Positions 17,509 to 27,170 of a stretch of DNA of 64,000 nucleotides are shown piece after piece. The DNA lies in assembly GCF_000147335.1 (NCBI RefSeq), contig NC_014501.1, forward strand, positions 1,689,501 through 1,753,500, given 5' to 3'. Positions within the stretch are counted from its first letter, which is position 1. The number at the start of each line of letters is the position of its first letter. The notes under the pieces were generated by a model. The model ran no database searches. It saw only the letters and a list, made by a program, of their open reading frames with translations, and had not been told where the DNA came from. This stretch comes from Gloeothece verrucosa PCC 7822. Lineage in GTDB: Bacteria; Cyanobacteriota; Cyanobacteriia; Cyanobacteriales; Microcystaceae. The translations under genes and the position numbers were made by a program.

Positions 17509-17928
17509 ATGACTACAATTATTTGCGTCTCTAACGTTGTTCAACAACTCGAGCATCTTTTTGAGTGCTGGCAGTTTGATGAAGATGAGCTTTTGATTAA
17601 AAACGGCTATCTGAAGCCAGAATACTCAAATCAAGATTTCTCGGTGCAAATTTGTATTAGTGCAGAATTTGTCGTTGAGTTAGAAAAAGTCATTTTTCCA
17701 GAAATTGAACTGACTATTAACCATTTGCACTGGATTGAAGACAATTATGACAATTTTTTGGCCGTTGATGTGTTAAGTGGTTGGTACCATTGGATGAGTG
17801 AAAAATTATACTACCCCCAAATAGTCGCTTTTGCCCTCAATTTGACCAATCAAATCAGATCGGCTTTGTCGATACCGCCATTGGTTCAATTGGTTGAGGA
17901 TGATTGTGCTTTTTTAAGTGACCTGTAA
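17509..17928 (+). CDS. Hypothetical protein
   Basis: 139 residues, acidic, with several aromatic clusters (WQFDEDELL, HWIEDNYDNF, GWYHWMSEKLYYP). No membrane segment, signal peptide or cofactor motif. The balanced composition and uninterrupted frame from an ATG suggest a real cytosolic protein. Nearest neighbours (lhgO upstream, tRNA-Asn downstream) give no functional clue. Confidence 0.55.
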   Translation: MTTIICVSNVVQQLEHLFECWQFDEDELLIKNGYLKPEYSNQDFSVQICISAEFVVELEKVIFPEIELTINHLHWIEDNYDNFLAVDVLSGWYHWMSEKLYYPQIVAFALNLTNQIRSALSIPPLVQLVEDDCAFLSDL

Positions 17929-18209
17929 ACCCATCTGAAGAATTCTTGCGGGATCACTGAAAAAGATGCCGCAAGAAGCAACTGTATCGTCACTTTGAGC
18001 AAATAAGTCAACAGTCGGCCATCCAATTGAATTCCCCCCGAGTCAAATAAGTACATAAATACTAAAAAGGGGGGAGCGGCTTTTGAGAGCCAACTCGTCA
18101 ACCTCAAATTAATCTGATTAAAGAGCGGCTTGATAATCGGCCATTATCTGAGAACAGATGCGGAATATTTGAGTCTGAGGTTGAAGATAAATACAGAACC
18201 ACGAAACCC

Positions 18210-18326
18210 ATGATTTTTATGACACAGACCAAGCTTGTAAAATGGACCATCAGCTATACAGTGCAAACTGCTATGACTTTAACCCTAGGCATTTTTCTGA
18301 TTAAACTGATCAGTCATTTACCATAG
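18210..18326 (+). CDS. Possible 38-residue single-span membrane protein
   Basis: ATG 18210 to TAG 18324-18326; an internal ATG at 18219 is an alternative start. The sequence MTQTKLVKWTISYTVQTAMT is followed by LTLGIFLIKLISHLP: a basic N-terminus and one hydrophobic helix. It occupies part of a 590-bp spacer that lacks other genes. Ribosome-binding site poor. Could be a chance frame; listed because tiny membrane proteins are often missed. Confidence 0.3.
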   Translation: MIFMTQTKLVKWTISYTVQTAMTLTLGIFLIKLISHLP

Positions 18327-18518
18327 TTAAGAATAAGATTGAGCAAAGGCTGTGTAAGTCTGCTTATATAGCGCTCCTAAACTTTCTCTAGAGTAACTCT
18401 GCCAATTCATTGGTATTTAGACAAGATTTGTACAATTAAGCAGAGGATAAGCTACCCATGTCATGCTTGATTTCTAACTTCAGTAAGCTAGAATAATTGA
18501 AAAACCTAGAATTTACAA

Positions 18519-18590
18519 CTCCCCAGGTAGGATTCGAACCTACGACCAATCGGTTAACAGCCGACCGCTCTACCACTGAGCTACTGAGGA
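18519..18590 (-). tRNA. tRNA-Asn (GTT)
   Basis: On the minus strand the sequence folds as a 72-nt cloverleaf: acceptor TCCTCAG/CTGGGGA (one G-T pair), D-arm GCTCAGTGGTAGAGC, anticodon loop CTGTTAA with anticodon GTT, T-arm with GGTTCGAATCC and discriminator G. CCA is not encoded. GTT reads asparagine codons AAC and AAU. Confidence 0.95.
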
Positions 18591-18699
18591 TCGTTAGCCA
18601 CAGTTATTTATTATAGTCATAAGACAAATAATTTGGCAAGCCTTTTTTGAAAATTTTTTTTGTCCTCTTCAAAGTTGAGCCAAAAGTGCTATCTGTAAA

Positions 18700-19284
18700 G
18701 TGATCAGCAAAAAAAGCCGCTATCCCTTAAAACTTAGAGAAGGTACATTGTGCTTGACACCATCTAAGGCTAGAGTAGAAATATCCCCACGCAAAAATTC
18801 CTCTATGTTAACCCATCATCGTCGCCCTGTAAATTTGTCTTTGATGTCTGTGGACCTGCCTATCCTTTCAAGTGTTGAAACAAGCGCCACCCTCTACCAA
18901 AAAGATTCTAACTGGTTTCATGTTCTGCTCAACGAGTCAGAAATTCCCCGCTCGATCGCTGAATTTGAACCATCTCCTATCCATCCCGGAGAAAATCAAT
19001 TATTGTGGTTAGAAATTTCTCCCTATCGGGTAATCATGACCATGCAGGGAAAAGGGAAATTTGCCTATCGTCATTACTGGGAACAGGGAATTTATGGGGT
19101 GAGTCGTTATTGGTTAAATGGAGATGACCCAAAAGAAACCGATAGCTTTCGTTTAAGAAATTTTACTCGCTCTCTTCAGTTAAAAGGCGGCTCTCTACCC
19201 GAATATTTACGAGTAGAGTATGAATTATGGTCTTATCAAGTTCGTCTAGGCCATTATGTTCTGCATCTAGAAATTTTTAACTAA
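18700..19284 (+). CDS. Hypothetical protein
   Basis: Up to 194 residues from a GTG at 18700. The first 35 residues look unlike a coding start, and ATG 18805 (MLTHHRRPVNLSL) or ATG 18844 (MSVDLP) may be the true start. The conserved-looking part is beta-rich (LLWLEISPYRVIMTMQGKGKFAYRHYWEQG, YGVSRYWLNGDDPKETDSFRLRNFTRSLQL). No catalytic motif. It converges with the next leftward gene, overlapping it by 8 bp. Looks like a cyanobacterial conserved hypothetical; function unknown. Confidence 0.6.
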   Translation: MISKKSRYPLKLREGTLCLTPSKARVEISPRKNSSMLTHHRRPVNLSLMSVDLPILSSVETSATLYQKDSNWFHVLLNESEIPRSIAEFEPSPIHPGENQLLWLEISPYRVIMTMQGKGKFAYRHYWEQGIYGVSRYWLNGDDPKETDSFRLRNFTRSLQLKGGSLPEYLRVEYELWSYQVRLGHYVLHLEIFN

Positions 19285-20338
19285 CTTGTTCGGGTATATT
19301 TTTCTGCCGTTGTAAAATCACCATTTCTTCCCCCACAACGGGACTCCGGGCAATGGTTATTCCTTGTTGATCAATCAGTTCTAACTTGCGAAAATCTAAG
19401 CCTCGACTGCGTTCAAAAATAGCATTGGCTAAACTATTTTGACGCGATGGACTCAGAGAATACCATTCATTGCCCATCGTCACAATTAATTGACTGCCCA
19501 GAAAATTCGCCTCGATGGTGGCAATTAATGCTTCAGGATATTGACGGGTTAGCTCGGTAACTTGTTCCTGTATAGAGGCAATTAAACTTTGCTCAGGCGT
19601 TAATTCCGGTTCCGGAGGCGGGGCAAATTCTACCGGTACAGGATTACCCGGTGCTTGTATTTCCGGTGGCGTTGAGATCACTTCTGGGGTTTCACTCGGT
19701 GAAGCAGTGACAATAGGTTCTGAAGTTTCACTCGGTGAAGAAGTCACGATCGGTGCCGGAGTCTTGGGTATTGGGGAAGTTTGAGCGATGTCTGAGGGGG
19801 TAGCTTTATTAACCAAAACCACAGAGACTAAGACGACTCCTACCACTACTATAGATAAAATTCCGGTGATAGCCCAATCCCCAAGCTGATTCCCTAAAGC
19901 GGCAGGTAATAAAGAGCGTATACTGTTGATGATGCCACCCCACCAACCTTTTGATTTTTTTGTCTTGGAACTTGTAATAGGTGGCTGGACTCTTACCGGT
20001 TCAGTGGGTTCGTCAACATCTATATCTATCTGTTGCCTATTAAACAAGATTTCTTGGGGAACCTCTTCAGGAGCAACAATACGAGTAACATTCACCCCTT
20101 GCGGTTGCGCCGATACAGTCGCGCTTGCGGGTGCGTTGAATAACTCCGCTAATACCTCAGTATTAGAAGTTAAGGTTTCTACCACCTCACGAGGAGGTAA
20201 ATTCTCGAGCGATTCTGTGCTAAGTTTATTGACGATGATCTCTAACTGCCCTATCGTCTTTTGCAGCAGTTGGGCCATTTCCCCTTGAGAAATCTGATTT
20301 GGATTAATTGATGACGGTTGTTTTGGTTCCTCTGGCAT
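19277..20338 (-). CDS. Hypothetical single-span membrane protein with Pro-rich linker
   Basis: About 353 residues from the ATG at 20338 (MPEEPKQPSS); an upstream start at 20359 is possible. N-terminal helical region (QGEMAQLLQKTIGQLEIIVNKLS), one strong membrane helix (WAITGILSIVVVGVVLVSVVLV), a Pro/Ser/Thr linker (SETSEPIVTASPSETPEVIS) and a C-terminal globular domain of about 100 residues (EQVTELTRQYPEALIATIEANFLGSQLIVTMG...). The plan suggests a cytosolic N-terminus, flexible spacer and periplasmic domain. Family not named by me; divergent from the lipoprotein gene beside it. Confidence 0.6.
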   Translation of the reverse strand: MPEEPKQPSSINPNQISQGEMAQLLQKTIGQLEIIVNKLSTESLENLPPREVVETLTSNTEVLAELFNAPASATVSAQPQGVNVTRIVAPEEVPQEILFNRQQIDIDVDEPTEPVRVQPPITSSKTKKSKGWWGGIINSIRSLLPAALGNQLGDWAITGILSIVVVGVVLVSVVLVNKATPSDIAQTSPIPKTPAPIVTSSPSETSEPIVTASPSETPEVISTPPEIQAPGNPVPVEFAPPPEPELTPEQSLIASIQEQVTELTRQYPEALIATIEANFLGSQLIVTMGNEWYSLSPSRQNSLANAIFERSRGLDFRKLELIDQQGITIARSPVVGEEMVILQRQKNIPEQVS

Positions 20339-20468
20339 TTCTACCCCTCTTGTGTCCAAACACTATCCCCATTGATCGATGTGCTTGTGTTTTGATTGGC
20401 TGACTATTCTCCTTTCACTTTATCAAACAAAAAACCCACTAATCACTCAAAAGGCAAAACGACAAAAT

Positions 20469-20918
20469 ATGATACCTGTCGGAGTTTTAGTAAGAAGATC
20501 TTTAAAAATATTGCTAGCGGCTGTCCTCATTTTAGTCTTAAATGCCTGTAGCAGCCCTACTCCTCCTACAGAATTTGCTCCTGAAGGAGAGATCATTCAA
20601 AAAGCTATCTTACTGCAACTCAATCAAGCAGAGCAACGTCTGAGTCAACAACTCAATGCCGCTCACCCGCAAATTGATATTAGTCAGATCAAAGTTAAAA
20701 CCCTCGAACCTATCTATGTGGCCGAGTTACCCGCCTATCATCTTCAAGGAACTTATAACCTGAAATTAACCCTTCCTCATCAACAAGTGACTCAAAAAAA
20801 TAACCGTTTTGAGATTTACCTGCAACGACAAGCAGAAGCAAAGACATGGCGTTTACTTAGACGAGATGTAACCCCCTCAGAAGAAGAACCTCAATGGTCT
20901 AGCTATTTAATTCGCTGA
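20469..20918 (+). CDS. Putative lipoprotein
   Basis: From ATG 20469 the 149-residue product has a clear lipoprotein signal: MIPVGVLVRRSLKILLAAVL followed by a LNAC lipobox with C27. The mature part is soluble and beta-rich (LPAYHLQGTYNLKLTLPHQQVTQ, FEIYLQRQAEAKTWRLLRRD). An in-frame ATG at 20379 would bury the signal and is unlikely. Predicted to be membrane-anchored on the periplasmic side; role unknown. It diverges from the single-span protein gene, so both may serve the envelope. Confidence 0.7.
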   Translation: MIPVGVLVRRSLKILLAAVLILVLNACSSPTPPTEFAPEGEIIQKAILLQLNQAEQRLSQQLNAAHPQIDISQIKVKTLEPIYVAELPAYHLQGTYNLKLTLPHQQVTQKNNRFEIYLQRQAEAKTWRLLRRDVTPSEEEPQWSSYLIR

Positions 20919-21184
20919 GTTGAGCGTATTTTTGCCACCTCCAATTTTAAGAGAGAGTTTGCAGGTAACGTCTCTACTTTTAACTCTTTATATTTTTATT
21001 TTAGAATTAACAAAAACATTAAAAAATACTTAAAATCGTCAGAAAACTATACCCTGTCAAAAAGAAAAGAAGGTATAGTTAGGGATGAATATAAATTTAA
21101 TTAAACTGGCTCTAAGTTAATCGTAATTATCCGCCGCATAGAATCTTGCAATCTTTAATACTAGACTTGACCTAGGTAACAAAT

Positions 21185-23782
21185 ATGACTTTTACTGCAC
21201 AAACCCAGATAGCAGAAGCTTTTCATCAACATCAAGAAACATTAGATCCCCTGAAAACAGCTACAGGGGTCTACGTAACCGTTCATGGACATTTTTATCA
21301 ACCCCCTCGGGAAAATCCCTATTTAGATACGATAGAAAGACAACCCAGTGCCCACCCCTTTCATGACTGGAATCAAAGAATTCATCATGAATGTTATCGT
21401 CCCAACGCTTATGCAAGGATAATGAATGACAAGGGCGAAGTGGTGGGGATCGTTAATAATTACGAATATCTCAGTTTCAATATCGGCCCTACCTTAATGT
21501 CTTGGTTGCAAAACTATGATAGTGACGTTTATCAACGCATCCTAGAAGCCGATCAAAAAAGTGCCCAACGTCTCAACGGTCATGGAAATGCTATCGCTCA
21601 AGTCTATAATCATATTATTTTACCCCTAGCCAACGAACGCGACAAATATACACAGATACGTTGGGGAAAATACGACTTTTATCACCGTTTTGGCAGATAT
21701 CCCGAAGGAATGTGGTTAGCCGAAACCGCAGTAGACTATCCCACCCTAGAAGCTTTAATTAATGAGGGGATCAAGTTCACCATTTTAGCCCCTTCCCAAG
21801 CAGAACGCTGTCGTCCTTTTGCCACTAAAAATGATCCCGAACCCGAATGGCACGAAGTTGGCGGCGGACAAATTGATCCCACTCGTCCCTATCGTTGCTT
21901 TATCGAAGATGGGCGCTACATTGATATCTTTTTCTATGACGGACCCATTTCTAGAGATATGGGGTTTAATGACCTTTTGGCCAGTTCAGACTTTTTTGTC
22001 GGACGCTTAGGACAGGCCGTAAAAGGCGATCACCGTCGTTCGCAGTTGATCAGCGTGGCCACCGATGGGGAAACCTTCGGACATCATAAAATGGGAACCG
22101 AAAAATGTATCGCCTACGCCTGTGCAGTCGCTTTTCCTCAACGAGGTTGGACGGTGACGAACTTTGCTCATTATCTCAGTATTTGCCCCCCCACTTGGGA
22201 AGTAGAACTCAAACCGGTTACCGCCTGGAGTTGTTTTCATGGGGTAGACAGATGGCAAGATGACTGTGGATGCGGTGGTGGCGGCGAATGGCATCAAAAA
22301 TGGCGCAGACCCCTACGTAGCACCCTAAACTGGTTACGGGATCACTTAGCCGCTATTTATGAAGAAACGGCCCGCAATTATTTTAATGATCCCTGGTTAG
22401 TCAGAGATGAATATATCCATGTCATTTTAGACCGTTCACCCGATAAAGTAACAGCCTTTCTAACTCGTCATCAATGCCGACAACTGTCAGAACTCGAACA
22501 AATAGACGCTTTACGTCTCCTAGAAATGCAGCGTCATAGCTTACTGATGTTTACCAGTTGCGGCTGGTTTTTTGAAGAAATTTCCCGCCCTGAAGGCACT
22601 CAAATACTCCGTTATGCGGCGCGGGCGATGGAATTAGCCGCCGAAGTCAGTGGCGTACAGTTAGAAAAAGAGTTTATCGAACGTCTGGTTTTAGCGCCGA
22701 GTAACATCTTACTCTATCGAGATGGGTCAGAAGTTTACCGTAAATTAGTTATACCCGCTCAGATTGCCTTTGAGCAAGTGGCGGCTCATTATGCCATCAG
22801 TTCCCTGTTTACCCCTTACCCTCAACAACACCGTATATACTGCTACGATACCCAACAATTAGACTATCAGAAACAACAATTAGGCGCGTTAACTCTCGCT
22901 GTCGGACAAGTGCATCTGTTTTCTCAAATTACCTGGGAAAGTCGTCATTTAACCTTTGCGGTACTGCATTTAGGGGGTTGGGACTTCCATTGCTGTATTC
23001 AAAACTTTGAAGGTCGCAGCGCCTATACTAAGCTGAAAGATACCCTATTTGAGACTCTCAATCAAGCCAGTGTGGTGCAAACAGTTTTAGAAATGAGCCG
23101 CCTGTTTGGTCATCAGTCCTTTAGTTTACAACATCTGTTTGCCGAAGAACGCCACCGTATTATGCAACAAGTCACTGCTCGCACTAAGGAACGCTTGGAT
23201 CAGTTATATACTCAGGTATATCGAGACAATTATGGCATCTTAGCCGCCTTTCATCGGGACGAGTTGCCGGTGCCTCAAGAGTTGCAAGTGGCGGCAGAAA
23301 TAGCCTTATCTGATCGCTGTGTCAAGCAAATAGCCAAGTTAGAGTCTTCTGGCCATGATCCGCAAGCAATGATCACTCATTTAATGGAATTAGAAGCGAT
23401 CACAACCGAAGCGCAGCCTCTACGCTGTAAGTTAACCCTTCCAGAAGGGAAAAAAACCTTAGAAAGGTTGGTTTTAGAGCGTCTCTGGCATTTATTAAAC
23501 AATGGCGATCCAGACAAGTTAGAAGAAGATATCCAATTGATCGTTAAGATTATTGAAGTGGGAGGACAGTTAGATCTAGGGTTATGTTTGGATAAGGCAC
23601 AGGAACTCTATTACAACTATTTGTATCAGCAAATTTTGCCCTATTGTATTGACTCTCAAAATGGAGTGAATGGAGGTGATCCTATCGGTTGTCGTTGGAC
23701 AGTTTCACAACTGTGTCCTCTTCTCAAATTAGGGGAAAAATTAGCCGTTGATGTGAGTCCTTGGTTAAATTATTTGGATTAA
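21185..23782 (+). CDS. Glycoside hydrolase family 57 protein with DUF3536
   Basis: 865 residues. The N-terminal half is a GH57-type barrel beginning VYVTVHGHFYQPPRENPYLD, with WLAETAVDYPTL, the ILAPSQAE region and DGETFGHHKMG. A Cys-rich DDCGCGGGGEWHQ turn precedes DUF3536 (about 400-700). GH57 enzymes act on alpha-glucans (amylase, branching or transferase activity), so a glycogen-related role is plausible. The exact activity of DUF3536 members is not known to me. Synechocystis has a similar long protein. Own promoter region; no operon. Confidence 0.82.
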   Translation: MTFTAQTQIAEAFHQHQETLDPLKTATGVYVTVHGHFYQPPRENPYLDTIERQPSAHPFHDWNQRIHHECYRPNAYARIMNDKGEVVGIVNNYEYLSFNIGPTLMSWLQNYDSDVYQRILEADQKSAQRLNGHGNAIAQVYNHIILPLANERDKYTQIRWGKYDFYHRFGRYPEGMWLAETAVDYPTLEALINEGIKFTILAPSQAERCRPFATKNDPEPEWHEVGGGQIDPTRPYRCFIEDGRYIDIFFYDGPISRDMGFNDLLASSDFFVGRLGQAVKGDHRRSQLISVATDGETFGHHKMGTEKCIAYACAVAFPQRGWTVTNFAHYLSICPPTWEVELKPVTAWSCFHGVDRWQDDCGCGGGGEWHQKWRRPLRSTLNWLRDHLAAIYEETARNYFNDPWLVRDEYIHVILDRSPDKVTAFLTRHQCRQLSELEQIDALRLLEMQRHSLLMFTSCGWFFEEISRPEGTQILRYAARAMELAAEVSGVQLEKEFIERLVLAPSNILLYRDGSEVYRKLVIPAQIAFEQVAAHYAISSLFTPYPQQHRIYCYDTQQLDYQKQQLGALTLAVGQVHLFSQITWESRHLTFAVLHLGGWDFHCCIQNFEGRSAYTKLKDTLFETLNQASVVQTVLEMSRLFGHQSFSLQHLFAEERHRIMQQVTARTKERLDQLYTQVYRDNYGILAAFHRDELPVPQELQVAAEIALSDRCVKQIAKLESSGHDPQAMITHLMELEAITTEAQPLRCKLTLPEGKKTLERLVLERLWHLLNNGDPDKLEEDIQLIVKIIEVGGQLDLGLCLDKAQELYYNYLYQQILPYCIDSQNGVNGGDPIGCRWTVSQLCPLLKLGEKLAVDVSPWLNYLD

Positions 23783-24060
23783 TATAAGGCTACGCGCAAG
23801 GCAAAACGCAAAACACAGATCTTGCACCAAGAAAGTAAATTATTTGTTCTGAACGAGGGGAAAGGAAAAAGGAAAGAGGATCAAAATTTTACTCTTACAG
23901 TATCTATATTGATTTCTTTCATTTCCGTGAGACAGTTTTTTTGTAGGGCTGTCAGATCTGAGCAAAAGGCACTCAGACAAGAAAATTGAGGAAAATTAAC
24001 TATCAAACTGTTCCCTATTTTTCCTTTCCCCCTTCCCCTACTTTTTATTGCCTATTGCGT
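23783..24060. other. Spacer downstream of the GH57 gene
   Basis: About 280 bp with purine-rich and pyrimidine-rich low-complexity tracts (GGGGAAAGGAAAAAGGAAAG at 23858; CCTTTCCCCCTTCCCC at 24022). No gene recognised. It leads into the MITE-like repeat. Confidence 0.4.
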
Positions 24061-24178
24061 AGTAAGTACCTGGACATAAATAAAGTTAACTGCGAGGTTA
24101 GGGTGTCGGGTGTCGGGTAATTGTAGCCATTTTACAATTGTTTATATAGAGTGCTTTATTTATGTCCGACTACTTAGT
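24061..24178. mobile_element. Candidate MITE (about 118 bp) with 25-bp terminal inverted repeats
   Basis: Left end 24061-24085 and right end 24154-24178 match as inverted repeats at 21 of 25 positions, with the shared core GGACATAAATAAAG. The interior has a TGTCGGG doublet and no coding capacity. The right end touches the TGA stop of the kinase gene (24178-24180). Structure fits a miniature inverted-repeat element; the parent transposase is not identified. Confidence 0.55.
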
Positions 24179-26970
24179 CAAACTCGCCATAAACGAACTA
24201 CCCCATCATTATCCGCAGAAGCAACAAAAGTCCCATCGCCGCTAAAAGCAACACTTTTCACATAATTGGTGTGACCGTACAACACTTGTATGAGTGACCC
24301 AGAAGCGGCATCCCATAAACGCACCGTCTGGTCATGACTGCCCGAAACAATTAACTTACCATCGGGACTAAAAGCGACACTGTTGACATAATGAGTATGG
24401 CCTTTTAACTTTTTCGTCCATTCACCCTTCATCACATCCCACAGTAGCAAAATCTGGTCTCGACCCCCAGACACCAAATATTGACCATCGGGACTAAAGG
24501 CCACACATAACACCGGACTAGAATGTCCTTCTAATTTTTGTACTTCTTGAGTAGAAGAGACTTCCCAAACTCGCACTGTTTGATCCCAACTTCCAGAGGC
24601 TACCAATGTACTATCGTGACTAAACGCAACACATTCGACTTCGCCGCTATGACCATAGAGAACCCGAACGCCTTTACTCGTTGTCAGAGGTAACCAAGGA
24701 GTAGACAGATCGCAAATTCTTACTGTTTTATCCCAACTTCCAGAAGCAATAAAGCGTTTATTGGAACTCACCGCCACACTTTTAATTAAATTTTGATGTC
24801 CTTGCCAAAAGCGCAAGGGTTTTCCCGTCACAACGTCCCACATTCGCACTGTTTGATCCCAACTGCCTGAAATTAAAAATTTGCCATCTGCACTAAAAGC
24901 AATACTAGAAACCGGATCAGTATGACCATTCAAACAGATTACTTCCCGGTTTTGAACACTATCCCAGACATGAATTAGATGATCACTTCCCCCACAAGCG
25001 ATCAGTCTTCCATCAGGACTACAAGCGACACAATAGACCCAATTGGTATGTTTTTTCAGTTGTTTAATTTCCCATCCCTCCCGGAGGTCCCAAACCCGTA
25101 GCGTATAATCATAACTACCTGAGATCAAATAGCGACTATCACTAGAAATAGCGATCGTATTGACAGTATTCCAATGTCCTTTTAATTCCCAAATATTTTT
25201 TTTAGAGGCCAGGTTCCAAACGCGAATCGTTTTATCTTCAATTCCCCCAGCACCAGCGAGAAATTGCCCATCTGGACTAAAGGTAATGGACGTGATCCAA
25301 TCTTGATGAGCTTCGAATTGAGCGACAATTTGCCTTGATTCTATTTCCCATAAACGGATTTTATGGTCTCGACTCCCCGCAGCAATCCACAAACTATCCA
25401 GGCTAAAAGCCACGCTTTCAACCCCTAAATTAGCCTCTTGTAATACGGTAAGTTCTTGGTATGAATAGGAGTCCCATACCCTAACACTTTCATCTCTACT
25501 TCCAGAGGCAATTAAACTCCCATCAGCACTAAAACTAACACAAATTACCGCTCCGCGATGACCATAGAGATGAGCGATAATTTTTCCAGAATTCACATCC
25601 CAAACGATCAAAGTTTCATCATTGCTCGCGGAAACTAATAACTGCCCATCAGCACTAAAAACTAGGTCATTGATCTCTTTCAAATGTCCTTTTAAACGTT
25701 GTACAACGGTGGCGGTTTCTAAATCCCAAATATAAATTTCCTGTTGAAAAACTAAAGCCAGCCGCGTCACGTCTGGACTGAGCGTTCCCTGAGCAGTCGG
25801 ACATTCTATTTCCCATAAAGTTGCCCCACTCTGTAAATCAAATAAGGCGGTGCTTCCGGCGGCAATAACTACCGCTAAATTATCTTTAATGGAGAAGACT
25901 TTTTTAATCACGCCGCGCCCAAATTGTCGTTGCATTCCCTGTTCCTTGAGAAGCGGCAAAACAAAATGTCCTCGTAAAGTCATCCCTACCGGCGTGCCGG
26001 GTTTTCTATTCAAATTCAGTGGAACCGGCACTTTGCCCACTTTATTTCTACTTTCCCACCATTGTTTAGCACTGCTAGGACGCTCCTCCCGTTTAAGCTG
26101 TAAAGCCGTATTAACTAAATTTTTCCAAGGTTCTTCTAAGCCCACAGGCATAAAGACGGTTCCCTCAAATAAGCGGCTTAAGGCCGGTGTGGGTAACTCG
26201 CCTGTTAACATTTCATACAGAAGCATTCCCAGTTCAAAAACATCACTTTCCCTACCGATTTTTCCCCCTATAATGACTTCTGGTGCGGCGTAAGATTCGG
26301 TAAAAAAGCGGGTACGATTAATACTTCCACTTCCCACTTGTTTAGCCGAACCAAAATCGACTAAAATTAATTCATTTTTTCGGGTAATTAAAATATTATC
26401 GGGTTTAATATCTAGATGATAAATGCCTGCTTCATGAATGGCGGTTATGGCAGATACCAATTGTTCCATTAAGATTTCGACGCGCTGAGGTAATAATTTC
26501 TTATCAGGTTGAGAATCTAACTCTAGTCCTAGGGTAGATCCCTCGATTAATTCCATGACAATATAAGCAGTATTATTTTCCTCAAATAAATCCAATATTT
26601 TGACCACATTGGGATGATGCAGTTTAACCAATATCTGCCCCTCTTTGAGAAAGCGTTTTAATCCTTTTTGAAAAGTTGCTTCTTGAGTGACGGGGATACT
26701 TAATTCACCATTATTGGTGTTACGAGTCGCATATTCCTGGGGAAAAAATTCTTTAATCGCGACAGTACAGTTCAAAATGTTATGATAGGCGCGGTAAGTA
26801 ATGCCAAAACTGCCTCGACCTAGAGCATATTCAATTTTATAGGTATTAGCCCTCAGTTGAGTTTCCCCAGGCAGAACTTCTCGTAGTAAGGAGGGTAAGT
26901 AAACGCCACAACTGGGACACAGTTCAGCCGCAGGGTTAATGGCTTCGTGATGGCAATGGAGACAACGCAT
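24178..26970 (-). CDS. Serine/threonine protein kinase with WD40 propellers
   Basis: 930 residues. An N-terminal zinc ribbon (C3, C6, C18, C21), then a Hanks-type kinase (about 44-310) with GRGSFGITY, K73 in AIKEFFP, HLDIKPDN (D187) and DFG (205-207). The usual HRD arginine is Leu, typical of this cyanobacterial group. Residues about 400-930 hold 12 clear WD40 repeats plus one or two degenerate ones, enough for two seven-bladed propellers. No membrane helix, so cytosolic. Substrate unknown; the propellers are protein-binding platforms. The gene ends against a MITE-like repeat. Confidence 0.92.
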   Translation of the reverse strand: MRCLHCHHEAINPAAELCPSCGVYLPSLLREVLPGETQLRANTYKIEYALGRGSFGITYRAYHNILNCTVAIKEFFPQEYATRNTNNGELSIPVTQEATFQKGLKRFLKEGQILVKLHHPNVVKILDLFEENNTAYIVMELIEGSTLGLELDSQPDKKLLPQRVEILMEQLVSAITAIHEAGIYHLDIKPDNILITRKNELILVDFGSAKQVGSGSINRTRFFTESYAAPEVIIGGKIGRESDVFELGMLLYEMLTGELPTPALSRLFEGTVFMPVGLEEPWKNLVNTALQLKREERPSSAKQWWESRNKVGKVPVPLNLNRKPGTPVGMTLRGHFVLPLLKEQGMQRQFGRGVIKKVFSIKDNLAVVIAAGSTALFDLQSGATLWEIECPTAQGTLSPDVTRLALVFQQEIYIWDLETATVVQRLKGHLKEINDLVFSADGQLLVSASNDETLIVWDVNSGKIIAHLYGHRGAVICVSFSADGSLIASGSRDESVRVWDSYSYQELTVLQEANLGVESVAFSLDSLWIAAGSRDHKIRLWEIESRQIVAQFEAHQDWITSITFSPDGQFLAGAGGIEDKTIRVWNLASKKNIWELKGHWNTVNTIAISSDSRYLISGSYDYTLRVWDLREGWEIKQLKKHTNWVYCVACSPDGRLIACGGSDHLIHVWDSVQNREVICLNGHTDPVSSIAFSADGKFLISGSWDQTVRMWDVVTGKPLRFWQGHQNLIKSVAVSSNKRFIASGSWDKTVRICDLSTPWLPLTTSKGVRVLYGHSGEVECVAFSHDSTLVASGSWDQTVRVWEVSSTQEVQKLEGHSSPVLCVAFSPDGQYLVSGGRDQILLLWDVMKGEWTKKLKGHTHYVNSVAFSPDGKLIVSGSHDQTVRLWDAASGSLIQVLYGHTNYVKSVAFSGDGTFVASADNDGVVRLWRV

Positions 26971-27170
26971 AGTTTATGAGTGGGATCTCCCAAAAAACAG
27001 GGCTAAAGGTTAGAGAAAAAAAGGTCCATCATCTCCATCGAAGCTAAAATTTATCACATCGTCAAGTCTAGGGCCCTGAATTGATCATATCCGATCACAA
27101 GTGCAGAAACCATTACCTTAAAATCAAAGACCAGTAAACTAACATTTATGGAAAAATTCTCATTAGCCAA

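Noticed and set aside
17886-18107. 73-residue leftward frame overlapping the end of the 139-residue gene
   Set aside because: Overlaps the 3' coding end by 43 bp, has no ribosome-binding site and an unremarkable sequence; could be real but not supported.
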